The notes under the pieces: generated by a model
What the model was told of the DNA's origin: nothing
The model's database searches: none
What the model saw: the letters and a program-made list of their open reading frames with translations, nothing else
Part shown: piece after piece, positions 25,976 to 35,423 of the stretch
Layout of the letters: every line of letters starts with the position of its first letter
How positions within the stretch are numbered: position 1 is the stretch's first letter
Position numbers and translations under genes: made by a program
Source of the DNA: Paenibacillus taiwanensis DSM 18679
Lineage (GTDB): Bacteria; Bacillota; Bacilli; Paenibacillales; Paenibacillaceae
Length of the DNA stretch: 64,000 nucleotides
Reading direction: 5' to 3'
Assembly (NCBI RefSeq): GCF_000425125.1
Contig: NZ_AULE01000031.1
Coordinates: forward strand, 1 to 64,000

Positions 25976-28795
25976 CTACTGGCTGCGGCTCTGTCTTTTG
26001 TCCGCGCGCAGCCATTCCAATACCTCTGCACAGCCATCGACAAACCGTGTGCGGTGAATGCGTTCCCCTTGATGCTTAGCATATAACATCGCGTTGCAGT
26101 CTTTGGCAAACAATTGCAGTAATTGTACCGTGTCTTTATGCAGTGACAATTGTGACAACCCTTTCAAATACTCGTCAAGCGTCATACCATGAGGACGCTG
26201 GCCACAGCGGCGCTCAATCAGTTGCCAAGCAAGCTTGCCCATTAACGGCACCCGCTTCGCATCATAATATTGCTGTTGGGCCGAAACAAGCCTTTTTAGC
26301 TTTCGCAGCGGGGCATTATGCCTCAATCCTCTGACGAAATAACGAATACTAATGAGCAAGGCCAGTAGTGTAACAAGGAGCAGAAGGCTGCCAATCATCG
26401 GAATATCGTCCCACAATTGACTTGCAATTGTACCTTTTTTAATCGCCCCGTCCTGTCCTACTTGTTCATCCATTAATAGGTCTCGCCAATAAACTCCGCT
26501 TGTTATACGTGCCCATTCAGTCACAGCCTGCTGGGACATCGTGTCCACACTCCAAACTGCTGCTTGCCCCCATTGCTGGAGCTGCTGCCACGTGTCTTCC
26601 CAAAAACGGGACCATACGTGCATCCATACATGCTCGGATGAGGAAGAAAGTCTGGAATCGGATAGCTCTTTTAGCGTTAACACCCGTTGTTCCGCTGCAA
26701 GCCGCGCCCATGCTCCGTCAATAGACGCCTGTACGACATCGTTATCCATTCCCGTGCTTTCATGCAGGGTGGTTGCTGTATCGGCAGCTTGAGCACTAGT
26801 CGGCGGTGTCGCTTCAAATGCGACCCAACCGATCTGCGGGAAATATACTTCTACCCATGAGTGTGCGGCTGACGCTCGCACCACATATTGCCCCGATGCT
26901 TCGACTTGTCCTGGAGCAAACCCTTTTACCCATCGTGCAGGAATCCCTTCTGCACGCAGCAGGACAGCCATAGCCGTAGAAAAGTGATTGCAGTAGCCTT
27001 GACGCTGCTCGAACAAAAATTGGTCCACAAAATCAGCACCATCTGGGGGGACGGCAGTCTCCGCTTTGGTGTACGGGTAATGGCTTAACAAGTAATGCTG
27101 AACTTTTTTGACCTGCTCGTACCGTGACACTGCTGGTGACATCAGCTCTTTAGCCAGCTTGCGAACTCTGTCAGGTAGTGACTGCGGTAGACTCGTGTAT
27201 GTCGCGATAATCTCATGGGGATCAGCGACATCTTCCAGTTGACTCCACTTCTTCCCTTCCATTTGAAATATCCGGGTCTCGTATGAATATGTCAACGGTC
27301 CGGCTGAGGAAAACTCGCCCGTTTGGTCACGATCGGCTACACGATATCGCTCCCACGCCCGCTCATATATTAGCTTGGGCAGATGATTACCAACTTCGAA
27401 GGCTTGTGCTGACGTGTCAGCACTAGTTTCGACACCTGTTTCGACACTTGTGTTAGCACTTGCTGCACCATTTGTGTATTCACTCGTATCATCACTGCCC
27501 CAGCCTTGGAGCCGTTCAGGACGTCCACCAAATACAAGTGGCATCCGCAGCGCCTCGCCTGCTTCAAGCTGGATAGATTGTACAACCGGTGTTGACCACC
27601 CAAGCTTTGTCGCTTGCTTATCCGCTGCCTCGGAAGACTCGTTGCTGATAGATCCCGATGGATCGAGTATCTCTCGGCTTAATGAAGCTGCTTCATCCGG
27701 CACTTCCCAGCCGCGACCGGTATAGATACTCTTGGACTCCACCCGCCAATACGTAGATGCCGGCGTGTGCGCTCGAAATACAATCTTGCCATCATCGGAT
27801 ACGGGGGCACCTAGTTCAGAATCATCTGTGCCATACCCTGTTCTAGCTGCTCCACCTGCCAAGCCTGCGTTTCCCGCTTGGGGTCTGCCAGCAGTCTCAC
27901 GGATCGCTTGTGCAGCGGTATCTGTTGCTTCTTGCACCCAACTCGTTAGCGCTGGCCATGATTGGGGCTTATTCCACTGTGCTGCTTGCGCCCATATCGC
28001 AAATGTGGCAACCAGTACCGTACTAAACAGTACCGTAGCCATCCACCACCGAACTGGCCACGCCCTGCTCGCATACGTCTGATCCCGTCTCGCCTGTCGT
28101 TGTAATTGCAAACAGGAAACGAGCGCCGCACTCCACGCTAACGTACGGACGAATCCATAACCATTGTCGGCGCCTAATGTCATTTGAAGAATAACTAAAT
28201 AAGCGAATGTAGCCCCACTAAACAACAAAATGGATTGCTGGGTTAACAGCAAGGATTGGATAAGCGCGCACAGAATAGAAATCCCCGCTATAAGCAGAAG
28301 CGTTCGCATTTCTGCTCCGATTGGCGCCCATTTCCACTGGGTCAAGCCCGCCACAAGCTGCTGCATGTCAACGGCTATCCCTGTATACAGCCTCACAATC
28401 CCGTTGCTGACTGCATGTACATGATTTATAAAATTCAAGCTCACATCGGTTACATCTGTTTGCACTCCATCTACCGCTGCACCGAGTACCCATGCGCTGG
28501 ATAACACCACAATACCGGCTCGGACGAGCACAAGCAGCATTGTTGAGGCAAGAAATACACCTGCCATAAGACTGCCCACAATCGTGCAAGCAATTGGCAA
28601 AATATGAAGCAAGCTCTCCTCCCCCCCGTCAGATTGGAGCGGAATGAGCCATTCCATAAACAAGCCGCACAGGAGCACTGTACATGTCACCTGCTGCCAC
28701 AATTGCACCCGATTGTGTTCTATCGCCTCTTTTTCATAGGACTCGACATGCAGCTTTGATAAGGCATAGCCCCGTTTAATGTGAAGAGGCTGCAT
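25976..28795 (-). CDS. Membrane transglutaminase-like protein (TgpA family, DUF3488/DUF4129)
   Basis: A 939-aa membrane protein with several N-terminal hydrophobic helices (residues about 35-260). A large extracytoplasmic part contains a transglutaminase-like core: QGYCNHFSTAMAVLLRAEGI with the catalytic Cys, AHSWVEVYFP with His, and a following Asp/Glu region VAFEATPP. Another helix comes before the C-terminal cytoplasmic DUF4129-like domain. Related to Pseudomonas TgpA. ATG 28795 overlaps the DUF58 gene by 20 bp. An insert near residues 450-475 is rich in Thr, Ser and Ala and coded by 12-bp tandem repeats. Acts presumably with MoxR and DUF58 proteins at the envelope; substrate unknown. Confidence 0.87.
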   Translation of the reverse strand: MQPLHIKRGYALSKLHVESYEKEAIEHNRVQLWQQVTCTVLLCGLFMEWLIPLQSDGGEESLLHILPIACTIVGSLMAGVFLASTMLLVLVRAGIVVLSSAWVLGAAVDGVQTDVTDVSLNFINHVHAVSNGIVRLYTGIAVDMQQLVAGLTQWKWAPIGAEMRTLLLIAGISILCALIQSLLLTQQSILLFSGATFAYLVILQMTLGADNGYGFVRTLAWSAALVSCLQLQRQARRDQTYASRAWPVRWWMATVLFSTVLVATFAIWAQAAQWNKPQSWPALTSWVQEATDTAAQAIRETAGRPQAGNAGLAGGAARTGYGTDDSELGAPVSDDGKIVFRAHTPASTYWRVESKSIYTGRGWEVPDEAASLSREILDPSGSISNESSEAADKQATKLGWSTPVVQSIQLEAGEALRMPLVFGGRPERLQGWGSDDTSEYTNGAASANTSVETGVETSADTSAQAFEVGNHLPKLIYERAWERYRVADRDQTGEFSSAGPLTYSYETRIFQMEGKKWSQLEDVADPHEIIATYTSLPQSLPDRVRKLAKELMSPAVSRYEQVKKVQHYLLSHYPYTKAETAVPPDGADFVDQFLFEQRQGYCNHFSTAMAVLLRAEGIPARWVKGFAPGQVEASGQYVVRASAAHSWVEVYFPQIGWVAFEATPPTSAQAADTATTLHESTGMDNDVVQASIDGAWARLAAEQRVLTLKELSDSRLSSSSEHVWMHVWSRFWEDTWQQLQQWGQAAVWSVDTMSQQAVTEWARITSGVYWRDLLMDEQVGQDGAIKKGTIASQLWDDIPMIGSLLLLVTLLALLISIRYFVRGLRHNAPLRKLKRLVSAQQQYYDAKRVPLMGKLAWQLIERRCGQRPHGMTLDEYLKGLSQLSLHKDTVQLLQLFAKDCNAMLYAKHQGERIHRTRFVDGCAEVLEWLRADKRQSRSQ
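27414..27461. repeat. Four 12-bp tandem repeats inside the transglutaminase-like gene
   Basis: Four consecutive 12-base units, two of them nearly identical (GTTTCGACACCT, GTTTCGACACTT) and the outer ones related. They keep frame and encode the Thr/Ser/Val/Glu-rich segment of the protein. Confidence 0.75.
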
Positions 28796-30233
28796 AATCC
28801 GATTTCTCCTTTCGCAGCGGGAGCGAAGATAACTCATCAGCAGCCATTGAACTTGACTGCTTGCCATCCGCATAATCGGTTAAGGTCACCCATACCGCAA
28901 TTCGGCATCCACGTAATTGTGTTAGCACTCGTGGTGCTCCGTCCGCCACCTCTAAATGGCTGATGACCACAACGTCGTTGCCTTGGAACTGATGGTGTAG
29001 TGCCTTTTTGTCGTTTGACCTGCCAATAGTATTCACAAATAAGGTTGAACATTGCTGATCGCTGTCTGTATGTATGTCATTCGTAGACAATACAGCCGAG
29101 CTTGCTGAAGCAAGTGCGCGGCTTATTGCCTCCATTCCCACCTGCACTTCGCCCTGACTAAGCCACACTAATTTGACCAAAACAGCTTCCTTCCACCCTA
29201 ACGAGCACCATTCCGCCGCCGCATCCAGCGCTTCCTCCAATAATTGCTGCTGCTCCACCCCATCATAAGCAGCTACCTCCTGCCAACTCTCATCCAGTAC
29301 GATGGTGAGCTGCCTCTGGACTTCATCACACGGAACGATAACATTCAACTGTCTATGCTTCGCATATGACCGCCAATGAATAGAACGCCAAGGATCGCCT
29401 GACTGATAGGAACGAAGCTCCGGTGTCGGGACACCTTCCCGACTATACGATGATGCTGTATTCTTTTCTATGCGGCTGTGATGAGATGGTATAAAGGATA
29501 CGGGGAGAGGCTTATTCCATTCTTGCCACTTTCCTGCACCCGGCATAATAAAAATGTCACTAGCCGGCAATCGGACATTATGGCTGCTGATCTTCTTCGT
29601 AAACCAACCCCATATATCACCCGTGTATAACTCTGTACGTACATATCGATATATCCCTCTAGGCAACTGCGACAGTGATTGTGAGTAGGTAAAGCTTTTG
29701 CGCCCATTTGGATGGATCAGCTTCGTACTGCGCCAATACCTTTTAGTTGTTAAATGTGTATTCGTTGGGCAAGCCGTCGCAGGAGTCTTGACGACTGCTT
29801 GTTCATCATACGTTCGTTCATGCATTCGTAAAGGATCGTATATCTTCCTTGTCGCTTGCGTAAACCTCATGAACCGATTGGGATATCCCTCCGTTAGTCT
29901 CCCCTCATCGCTTACCAACTCCCAGACCTCTTCCACACGAACATAAAGCCAAGGGAGTCTTCTGGTAGACGACAACGTGGTGCACCATGCCAATTGACGG
30001 TGAACCATTCCGTTACCCTCTTCATTCATCTTTATCGTGATGTGCACAGGGTCTGCATAAAGAAACCACTTAAACCAAAAACCATAAAGCGTATATACCG
30101 TCACCATTACACCAATAAATGCCGCCGCTGCGTGCAGCTGCGACCAGCCATAGCTGAGTAGAACTATGCCCACCGCTGCTGTCAACACAATACGTACTGC
30201 CCACGACTGCGTTTGACTGCATGGGCTTCTCAT
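28776..30233 (-). CDS. DUF58 domain-containing protein
   Basis: A 485-aa protein of the DUF58 family that accompanies MoxR ATPases. Two hydrophobic segments lie near the N-terminus (residues about 15-60). A beta-rich region follows, then the DUF58 hallmark REGVPTPELRSYQSGDPWRSIHWRSYAK (described by position: residues about 270-297), and a vWA-like fold after it. Its ATG (30233) overlaps the moxR stop codon as ATGA, showing translational coupling, and its end overlaps the TgpA-like gene. The role is thought to be in envelope protein assembly or stress, but is not established. Confidence 0.87.
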   Translation of the reverse strand: MRSPCSQTQSWAVRIVLTAAVGIVLLSYGWSQLHAAAAFIGVMVTVYTLYGFWFKWFLYADPVHITIKMNEEGNGMVHRQLAWCTTLSSTRRLPWLYVRVEEVWELVSDEGRLTEGYPNRFMRFTQATRKIYDPLRMHERTYDEQAVVKTPATACPTNTHLTTKRYWRSTKLIHPNGRKSFTYSQSLSQLPRGIYRYVRTELYTGDIWGWFTKKISSHNVRLPASDIFIMPGAGKWQEWNKPLPVSFIPSHHSRIEKNTASSYSREGVPTPELRSYQSGDPWRSIHWRSYAKHRQLNVIVPCDEVQRQLTIVLDESWQEVAAYDGVEQQQLLEEALDAAAEWCSLGWKEAVLVKLVWLSQGEVQVGMEAISRALASASSAVLSTNDIHTDSDQQCSTLFVNTIGRSNDKKALHHQFQGNDVVVISHLEVADGAPRVLTQLRGCRIAVWVTLTDYADGKQSSSMAADELSSLPLRKEKSDYAASSH

Positions 30234-31531
30234 CGGAACAAGCCCCCGAGCCAACTGGAGCCGTTTCCTCGTGTCTTAGCGTGACTTGTAACGGTCTGGC
30301 GAGCCGTTTCCTGCATAAACGAACGCCCGCCGCTGCGATGACGGTTTGAGGTTATCCTTATTTGTGCGTCACATTCCGTGCTGAAGTCATCGCCTGTACT
30401 TTGGATCGTGTCAACGGTTGAACTGCTACTTGCTCCTACAGTTGTACCTGGATTAGAATCCATCCGAATTGCTACTCGTGAACTCCGGCGTATCCCTCTT
30501 GTCGTGCCCCCTCGCTTGCGGGCTGCTCCATCTCGATTCCCTTCGATCGTAAAGCTTGGAATGGGAATGCTGGAAATCGTATCCCTTATGACGTGAGCTG
30601 CGTGATCTGAAGAAGCGGCGTGCTTTAACACCAGCCGATGCGCCAGAACAGGCGCTGCAATTATTTTTACGTCGTCCGGTATAACATAAGTTCTACCCGA
30701 CAAAAAGGCCTGCGCCTGAGCGGCCTGCATCAGGGCTACTGTACCGCGTGGACTAACCCCGAGCACAATCTGATCATGTGTCCGTGTAGCTTGCGCGATG
30801 TCCGCCATATAACGACACAACGTATCATCCACGTGAATGCAACGAATGCGTCTAATCAACAGCGCCCATTCTTCCGGCGTAAATACAGGCTGTATCCGTG
30901 GACGTGCCACACGCTCCATCCGGTTCTGTTCGCGCACAAGCATGTCAGCCTCGCCCTGCACGTCTGGATAACCCAAAGATAAACGAGTCATAAAACGATC
31001 TAGTTCCGCCTCCGGCAAACGATAGGTGCCTTCAAAGGCGAGCGGATTTTGCGTCGCCACAATCATAAACGGTTCCGGCAGCGGTCGAGTCACGCCGTCT
31101 ACTGTAACCGCCCGTTCTTCCATCGCCTCCAGCAAAGCCGCTTGCGTGCGTGCCGGCGCCCGATTCAATTCGTCTGCCAATACAACGTTAGCAGCAAGCG
31201 GCCCTTCGCTATAGCGGAGCACTCCCGTCGCAGGGTCCAATACCATGCTGCCCGTAATGTCTGCTGGCATCATATCGGGCGTCATCTGTATGCGGCGAAA
31301 CGTGCCGTCAGCGAGCTGAGCCAGCGCTCGCGCCAGCAGCGTCTTGCCTACGCCTGGCACATCTTCCAGCAGGAGATGGCCGCCTGCGAGCATCGTCAGG
31401 CAAGCCAATCTGACAGGTTCCGGCTTGCCGATTATGACTTCGTTTAGACGCTGCTGCATTTGTTCCCAACCATATTGTACAAAGGTAGAAGTCCATACTT
31501 CTTTGGAATAAGTAGATTCATGGTTATACAT
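30230..31531 (-). CDS. MoxR family AAA+ ATPase
   Basis: A 433-aa AAA+ ATPase. Walker A EDVPGVGKTLLA, Walker B VVLADELNRAP, sensor 1 IVATQNPL and the C-terminal lid are clear within residues about 20-330. MoxR proteins act as chaperone-like ATPases for partner vWA/DUF58 proteins. The last 100 or so residues form an extra Ser/Thr/Arg-rich tail not usual in MoxR (typically about 320 aa). ATG 31531 follows GGAGGG by ten bases. It is the first gene of a three-gene operon with overlapping reading frames. Confidence 0.9.
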   Translation of the reverse strand: MYNHESTYSKEVWTSTFVQYGWEQMQQRLNEVIIGKPEPVRLACLTMLAGGHLLLEDVPGVGKTLLARALAQLADGTFRRIQMTPDMMPADITGSMVLDPATGVLRYSEGPLAANVVLADELNRAPARTQAALLEAMEERAVTVDGVTRPLPEPFMIVATQNPLAFEGTYRLPEAELDRFMTRLSLGYPDVQGEADMLVREQNRMERVARPRIQPVFTPEEWALLIRRIRCIHVDDTLCRYMADIAQATRTHDQIVLGVSPRGTVALMQAAQAQAFLSGRTYVIPDDVKIIAAPVLAHRLVLKHAASSDHAAHVIRDTISSIPIPSFTIEGNRDGAARKRGGTTRGIRRSSRVAIRMDSNPGTTVGASSSSTVDTIQSTGDDFSTECDAQIRITSNRHRSGGRSFMQETARQTVTSHAKTRGNGSSWLGGLFR

Positions 31532-31717
31532 ACTATTAGGTCCCTCCATTCTTATCCGACCACAATCACGATACAACAAAGACCCAGGACGATATTCACG
31601 TACGCATCACACGTCACCTGAACCGATCCCGGGTCGCCCTATCAAATAGTGTCGCCCAATAGAATAGATTTCAAACCTACAAACCTATTACGATAAAATG
31701 AATACCTCCCTTGCTTG

Positions 31718-33232
31718 TTAAGGCTTGCCTCTTTCTGCTGTTTGGATTACGTCTTCTTCGGTATTTTCATCTGTTTGCGAGCTAGACTTGTTTGGCTCCA
31801 CCACTTTTAGCTCATACGACAAAAACTGCAAATGAGAGACTTCCAAGGCTTGCCGTAATGGCACCCATAACAAGTTATCTTTCATTTGAGTCTCCCAAGA
31901 CAGCATCGTACGCGTGCCGTCTACTTCGAGCTGCATCGGCTTACCCGTCTTCCAGTCAATGGCCCACTCCAAACCGTTCACGTTCATCAGCAGCACTTCT
32001 TTCGTTTCATCAAAAGTAACTGTACCTCCCAACTTCTCGATCAGTAAACGTACAGGAACATAAGTGATGTCCTTATAAGATCGGAACTGGTCTGATGCAA
32101 GCTCCACCTCGCCGTTGTCGGTCGTTACCTTTAATTGCATGATCAGCGGGTCAGCCTTCTGAACAGGAGGCTTCGTTGTCTTTCCTGCTGTGGATGGCTG
32201 CGGCTGATTCGCAGGCTCATTCACCGACTTACCTGCGGCTACCTGCACTGGATCAATATTCGCATGAATCCAAGTTTGGGATACTGGCTTTCGCTCCCAT
32301 CGTTCACGATCGGAAATGCGGAATTGTACCGGCTTCATTTCCGGAGTCATCACCTCAAAGCTATAGCCTTTCGCTTTATAATATCGAATAATTTCTGGCA
32401 AAGCCTTTACTGTTTCGCCGTGTCCTGTTCCATCGTGCATGAGCACAACCGTATTGGCACTTAACGTTCCTTTCTTAACGTCCGCTACGATCTCTTTGGC
32501 GGGCACACCTACCCGTTTGGAATCCCCGCTATCAACCGTCCAGTCCATCATGACATAACCTGCTCGTCCCATCAGATCAAAATATTGCTTGTTAAAGTTC
32601 AAAAATGTTCCGCCCGGTGCGCGTACTAACGGTGGCTCATAACCGACTACCTCTTGAATCACTTGTCCTGTCTTCCGAATCTGGCTCCAAAATCCACGGA
32701 AATCTGAATATAATTCACGATAGTTATGATTATAAGAATGATTGCCGATAGCATGTCCTTCATCTGCGATTCGCTTTAGCACTTTTGGATATTGCTTCAC
32801 TTGCTGCCCTAGCAAATAGAACGTTCCTTTTACGTTCTCTCTTTTCAAAATGTCTAGCACTTCAGGTGTATGCACGCTAGGCCCATCATCAAACGTCAAA
32901 TACACGTGTTTGCTCTGCTTGCTTACAGGTAAAAAAGCTGAAGCCACTCCCGCCGCCTTTGCTTCGTGCTGCATCGTTAGTGACGAATGGTCAGCCTCAG
33001 GTATAGGCGTTGCACGGTCTTTGAGGATGAGCGAAGCAATGTCGGATTTATGATGTGGGACTTGATTTGCCGCTGATGCAACATACACTTTTCCTTGCGG
33101 CTGTGCAGCCGCATACGCGATTTCTTCACCCGCTGTACGTATTCCTAAAATAATTTCGCCCCCTATTAAAAGGGCAATCATACCTATGATCGCTAACAAT
33201 CGTGTGTTCATTCGCCGCTTTTTCCCGCTCAT
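31718..33232 (-). CDS. Polysaccharide deacetylase with C-terminal stalk domain
   Basis: Cell-surface deacetylase of the NodB/PgdA family, probably removing acetyl groups from peptidoglycan or another glycan. The 504-aa precursor has an N-terminal membrane anchor or signal segment (residues about 9-30). The NodB domain (about 105-300) carries TFDDGPSVHTPEV, the metal-binding HSYNHN, RAPGGTF and VVLMHDG. The C-terminal region (about 365-480) resembles the copper amine oxidase N-terminal (stalk) domain common in Paenibacillus exoproteins, with ITYVPVRLLIEKLGG. GAGGAGG precedes the ATG by nine bases. Monocistronic by spacing. Confidence 0.9.
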   Translation of the reverse strand: MSGKKRRMNTRLLAIIGMIALLIGGEIILGIRTAGEEIAYAAAQPQGKVYVASAANQVPHHKSDIASLILKDRATPIPEADHSSLTMQHEAKAAGVASAFLPVSKQSKHVYLTFDDGPSVHTPEVLDILKRENVKGTFYLLGQQVKQYPKVLKRIADEGHAIGNHSYNHNYRELYSDFRGFWSQIRKTGQVIQEVVGYEPPLVRAPGGTFLNFNKQYFDLMGRAGYVMMDWTVDSGDSKRVGVPAKEIVADVKKGTLSANTVVLMHDGTGHGETVKALPEIIRYYKAKGYSFEVMTPEMKPVQFRISDRERWERKPVSQTWIHANIDPVQVAAGKSVNEPANQPQPSTAGKTTKPPVQKADPLIMQLKVTTDNGEVELASDQFRSYKDITYVPVRLLIEKLGGTVTFDETKEVLLMNVNGLEWAIDWKTGKPMQLEVDGTRTMLSWETQMKDNLLWVPLRQALEVSHLQFLSYELKVVEPNKSSSQTDENTEEDVIQTAERGKP

Positions 33233-33412
33233 TTTATATGTCCTCCTCTATGTTATCTGGCTTCAGACTTTGCTTATATGCAATGTTGCCGTAATATAAA
33301 GCAATTACTAGATTATATGGACATGCCGTGGAAAACATGACTGGTATCCTGCTATTTACATTCATTATCCTCTTTTGTTCGCATCCTTTATAATATAGTA
33401 TGTAGATTACAA

Positions 33413-33461
33413 GTTATGTTTGATATATACATTTATGTTTATATTACCATACCAACATAAC
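33413..33461 (+). promoter_or_regulatory. Widely spaced inverted repeat upstream of modA
   Basis: GTTATGTT (33413-33420) and AACATAAC (33454-33461) are perfect inverted repeats with 33 AT-rich bases between. The half-sites recall ModE-type GTTAT/ATAAC boxes but the spacing is larger than in E. coli. It lies just before the modA ribosome binding site and could equally be an mRNA structure. Confidence 0.35.
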
Positions 33462-33486
33462 AGTCATGAGGAAGGAGATTTACAAG

Positions 33487-34314
33487 ATGTTCATTTGTAA
33501 AAAACGGAAGCTGCAAACGACTACAATACTCATCATAAACTTGATGATTGCCTGCGTTTTGCTGCTTACAGGCTGTGGAGTTGATAAGACAAGTGTACAG
33601 GCCACAGAGCCAACTAAGCTTATCGTGTCGGCGGCGGCCAGCTTGCAGGATGTGATGGCTGAGGTCAAACTTGCTTTTCAGAGCAAGCATAAGGATATTG
33701 ATGTGCAAATCAATTATGGCTCCTCCGGTGCGCTGCAAAAGCAAATCGAGCAGGGCTCACCAGTTGATGTATTTATATCCGCAGGTACTAAGCCCATGAA
33801 TGCGCTTGTGAAAGCAGGTCTCGTGGAAGAAAAGATGAAGAAAGCATTGCTCTACAACGATTTGGTGGTGATCGTGCCTAGCAGCAGCACTGCCGCTTGG
33901 TCTAGCTTGGACATGTTGAAGCAGCCTGAAATTAGCCGTATTGCGATTGGGGCACCGGAAAGTGTTCCTGCTGGCATGTATGCCGAACAGACGTTAAAGA
34001 GCGCAGGTCTCTGGGATGTGTTAAATAACAAATATGTGTATACGAAGGATGTACGACAAGTTCTCTCTTATGTGAGCACAGGGAACGCTGAAGCTGGTTT
34101 TGTCTATCGAACGGATGCACTAACAACAAATAAGGCGGTTATTGCATATCCCGTAAAATCGGATCAGCATGAACCTATCATCTACCCGATTGCAATTATT
34201 AAAAACAGCAAAAATGCCACCGCAGCTCAAAAATGGTTCGACTATATGAATGGAGCTGAAACCCAGCATCTATTTAAAAGCCAAGGGTTCCGAACCGCAA
34301 CTTCATCGCAATAG
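33487..34314 (+). CDS. modA: Molybdate ABC transporter substrate-binding lipoprotein
   Basis: Binds molybdate (or tungstate) outside the cell for import. The 275-aa precursor has a lipoprotein signal with lipobox LLTGC (Cys30). The ModA start SAAASLQDVMAEV supplies oxyanion-binding serines, and the following YGSSGALQKQIEQG and IGAPESVPAGMYAEQTL are family signatures. ATG 33487 has AAGGAG nine bases upstream; the ATG at 33466 overlaps the ribosome binding site. It is followed by modB after 30 bases. Confidence 0.93.
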   Translation: MFICKKRKLQTTTILIINLMIACVLLLTGCGVDKTSVQATEPTKLIVSAAASLQDVMAEVKLAFQSKHKDIDVQINYGSSGALQKQIEQGSPVDVFISAGTKPMNALVKAGLVEEKMKKALLYNDLVVIVPSSSTAAWSSLDMLKQPEISRIAIGAPESVPAGMYAEQTLKSAGLWDVLNNKYVYTKDVRQVLSYVSTGNAEAGFVYRTDALTTNKAVIAYPVKSDQHEPIIYPIAIIKNSKNATAAQKWFDYMNGAETQHLFKSQGFRTATSSQ

Positions 34315-34344
34315 CCTCTGCTCTTCTCGAAAGGATTAGACCGC

Positions 34345-34998
34345 ATGGAATTTTGGAATCCCGTCTTATTATCACTTCGAATTACGTTAGTTGCAAGCTT
34401 GATCGTTATGCTGCTAGGTATTGCCGCTGCTTGGCTCCTGAGTGCACGCCAGTTTCGGGGCAAGACGCTGTTGGAGACGTTTTTTATGCTGCCGCTTGTG
34501 CTCCCGCCTACCGTAGTTGGCTTTATACTGTTAATGCTGTTTGGCCGTACCAGTTCCGTAGGACGCCTTATTGAAGCGGTGCTTGGGCATCCACTCGTGT
34601 TTCATTGGACTGGTGCCGTATTAACCGCAGTCATTGTCTCTTTCCCGCTTGTCTATCAGACGTTAAAGTCTGGCTTCAACGATGTAGATCCTTTGATCGA
34701 GCAAGCCGCACGTGCCGAAGGCGCCAATGAATGGCAGGTGCTTCGTTTCATAACTATGCCGCTCGCAGCACGATCGCTGGTTACTGCATACGTGCTTGGC
34801 TTTACACGAAGTATCGGTGAGTTCGGCGCAACGTTAATGGTGGCAGGCAACATCCCGAACGTTTCGCAAACGGTCCCCACCGCGATCTACTTCGCTGTTG
34901 ACGCAGGCCACACTGGAAAGGCTTGGGCCTGGTCAGGTTGTATGATCGCGTTTTCGTTTCTGCTGCTGTTTGCCGCCAATCGAAAAGCTGAGCGCTAA
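34345..34998 (+). CDS. modB: Molybdate ABC transporter permease
   Basis: Membrane subunit of the molybdate importer, 217 aa with five or six hydrophobic segments. It has the ModB features LLSLRITLVAS at the start, LPLVLPPTVVGFILL and the EAA loop IEQAARAEGANEWQVLRFI. AAGGA precedes the ATG by nine bases. No modC ATPase gene follows within the window; the next plus-strand gene is far downstream and unrelated, so the ATPase must be shared or encoded elsewhere. Confidence 0.93.
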   Translation: MEFWNPVLLSLRITLVASLIVMLLGIAAAWLLSARQFRGKTLLETFFMLPLVLPPTVVGFILLMLFGRTSSVGRLIEAVLGHPLVFHWTGAVLTAVIVSFPLVYQTLKSGFNDVDPLIEQAARAEGANEWQVLRFITMPLAARSLVTAYVLGFTRSIGEFGATLMVAGNIPNVSQTVPTAIYFAVDAGHTGKAWAWSGCMIAFSFLLLFAANRKAER

Positions 34999-35009
34999 TG
35001 AGACCTTGC

Positions 35010-35186
35010 TTACTTGTATGAGGGTGTCACCTTACCTTTACTAATAGCGCGAATACAATCTAACAGCCTGGAAGGGCTTGAAAGTCCTACTGCCATTTCA
35101 GGCTGCTCGTGTTCTATTGGCGCTGCTCGATTGATATGTACTGGGGTGGAACAGCATCGGCTAACCATTAGTTTCATGTAATCCAT
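35010..35186 (-). CDS. Small hypothetical protein (58 aa)
   Basis: A reading frame starting MDYMKLMVSRCCSTPVHINR with GAGGG seven bases before its ATG, ending KGKVTPSYK. It is not recognised. It contains two adjacent Cys, a middle SSPSRLLDCIRAISKGKV segment that could form a helix, and no signal peptide. It is convergent with modB, ending 12 bases beyond it. The good ribosome binding site and protein-like composition favour a real gene; nothing else was found in 35187-35423. Confidence 0.4.
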   Translation of the reverse strand: MDYMKLMVSRCCSTPVHINRAAPIEHEQPEMAVGLSSPSRLLDCIRAISKGKVTPSYK

Positions 35187-35423
35187 GCGCTTACCCTCTT
35201 TCCATTTCTGTCGTATTTATTAATTTGACTTGGGTCAGAACAATTGTCTGCTTGCGGTATACTGACTCCATTTTACTAGATTTAGGTTATTTATGTTAAA
35301 CAACTTATTCTCGTCTCAAGAGGCCCTCTATGAAAAAAGAAACCTTGGAACAGGCTCAAAGCCAACCAAGATTTCTAATAGAGTGAATAGGTTCTCCCTC
35401 TTCGTATTGATACTTTTTGTCTG

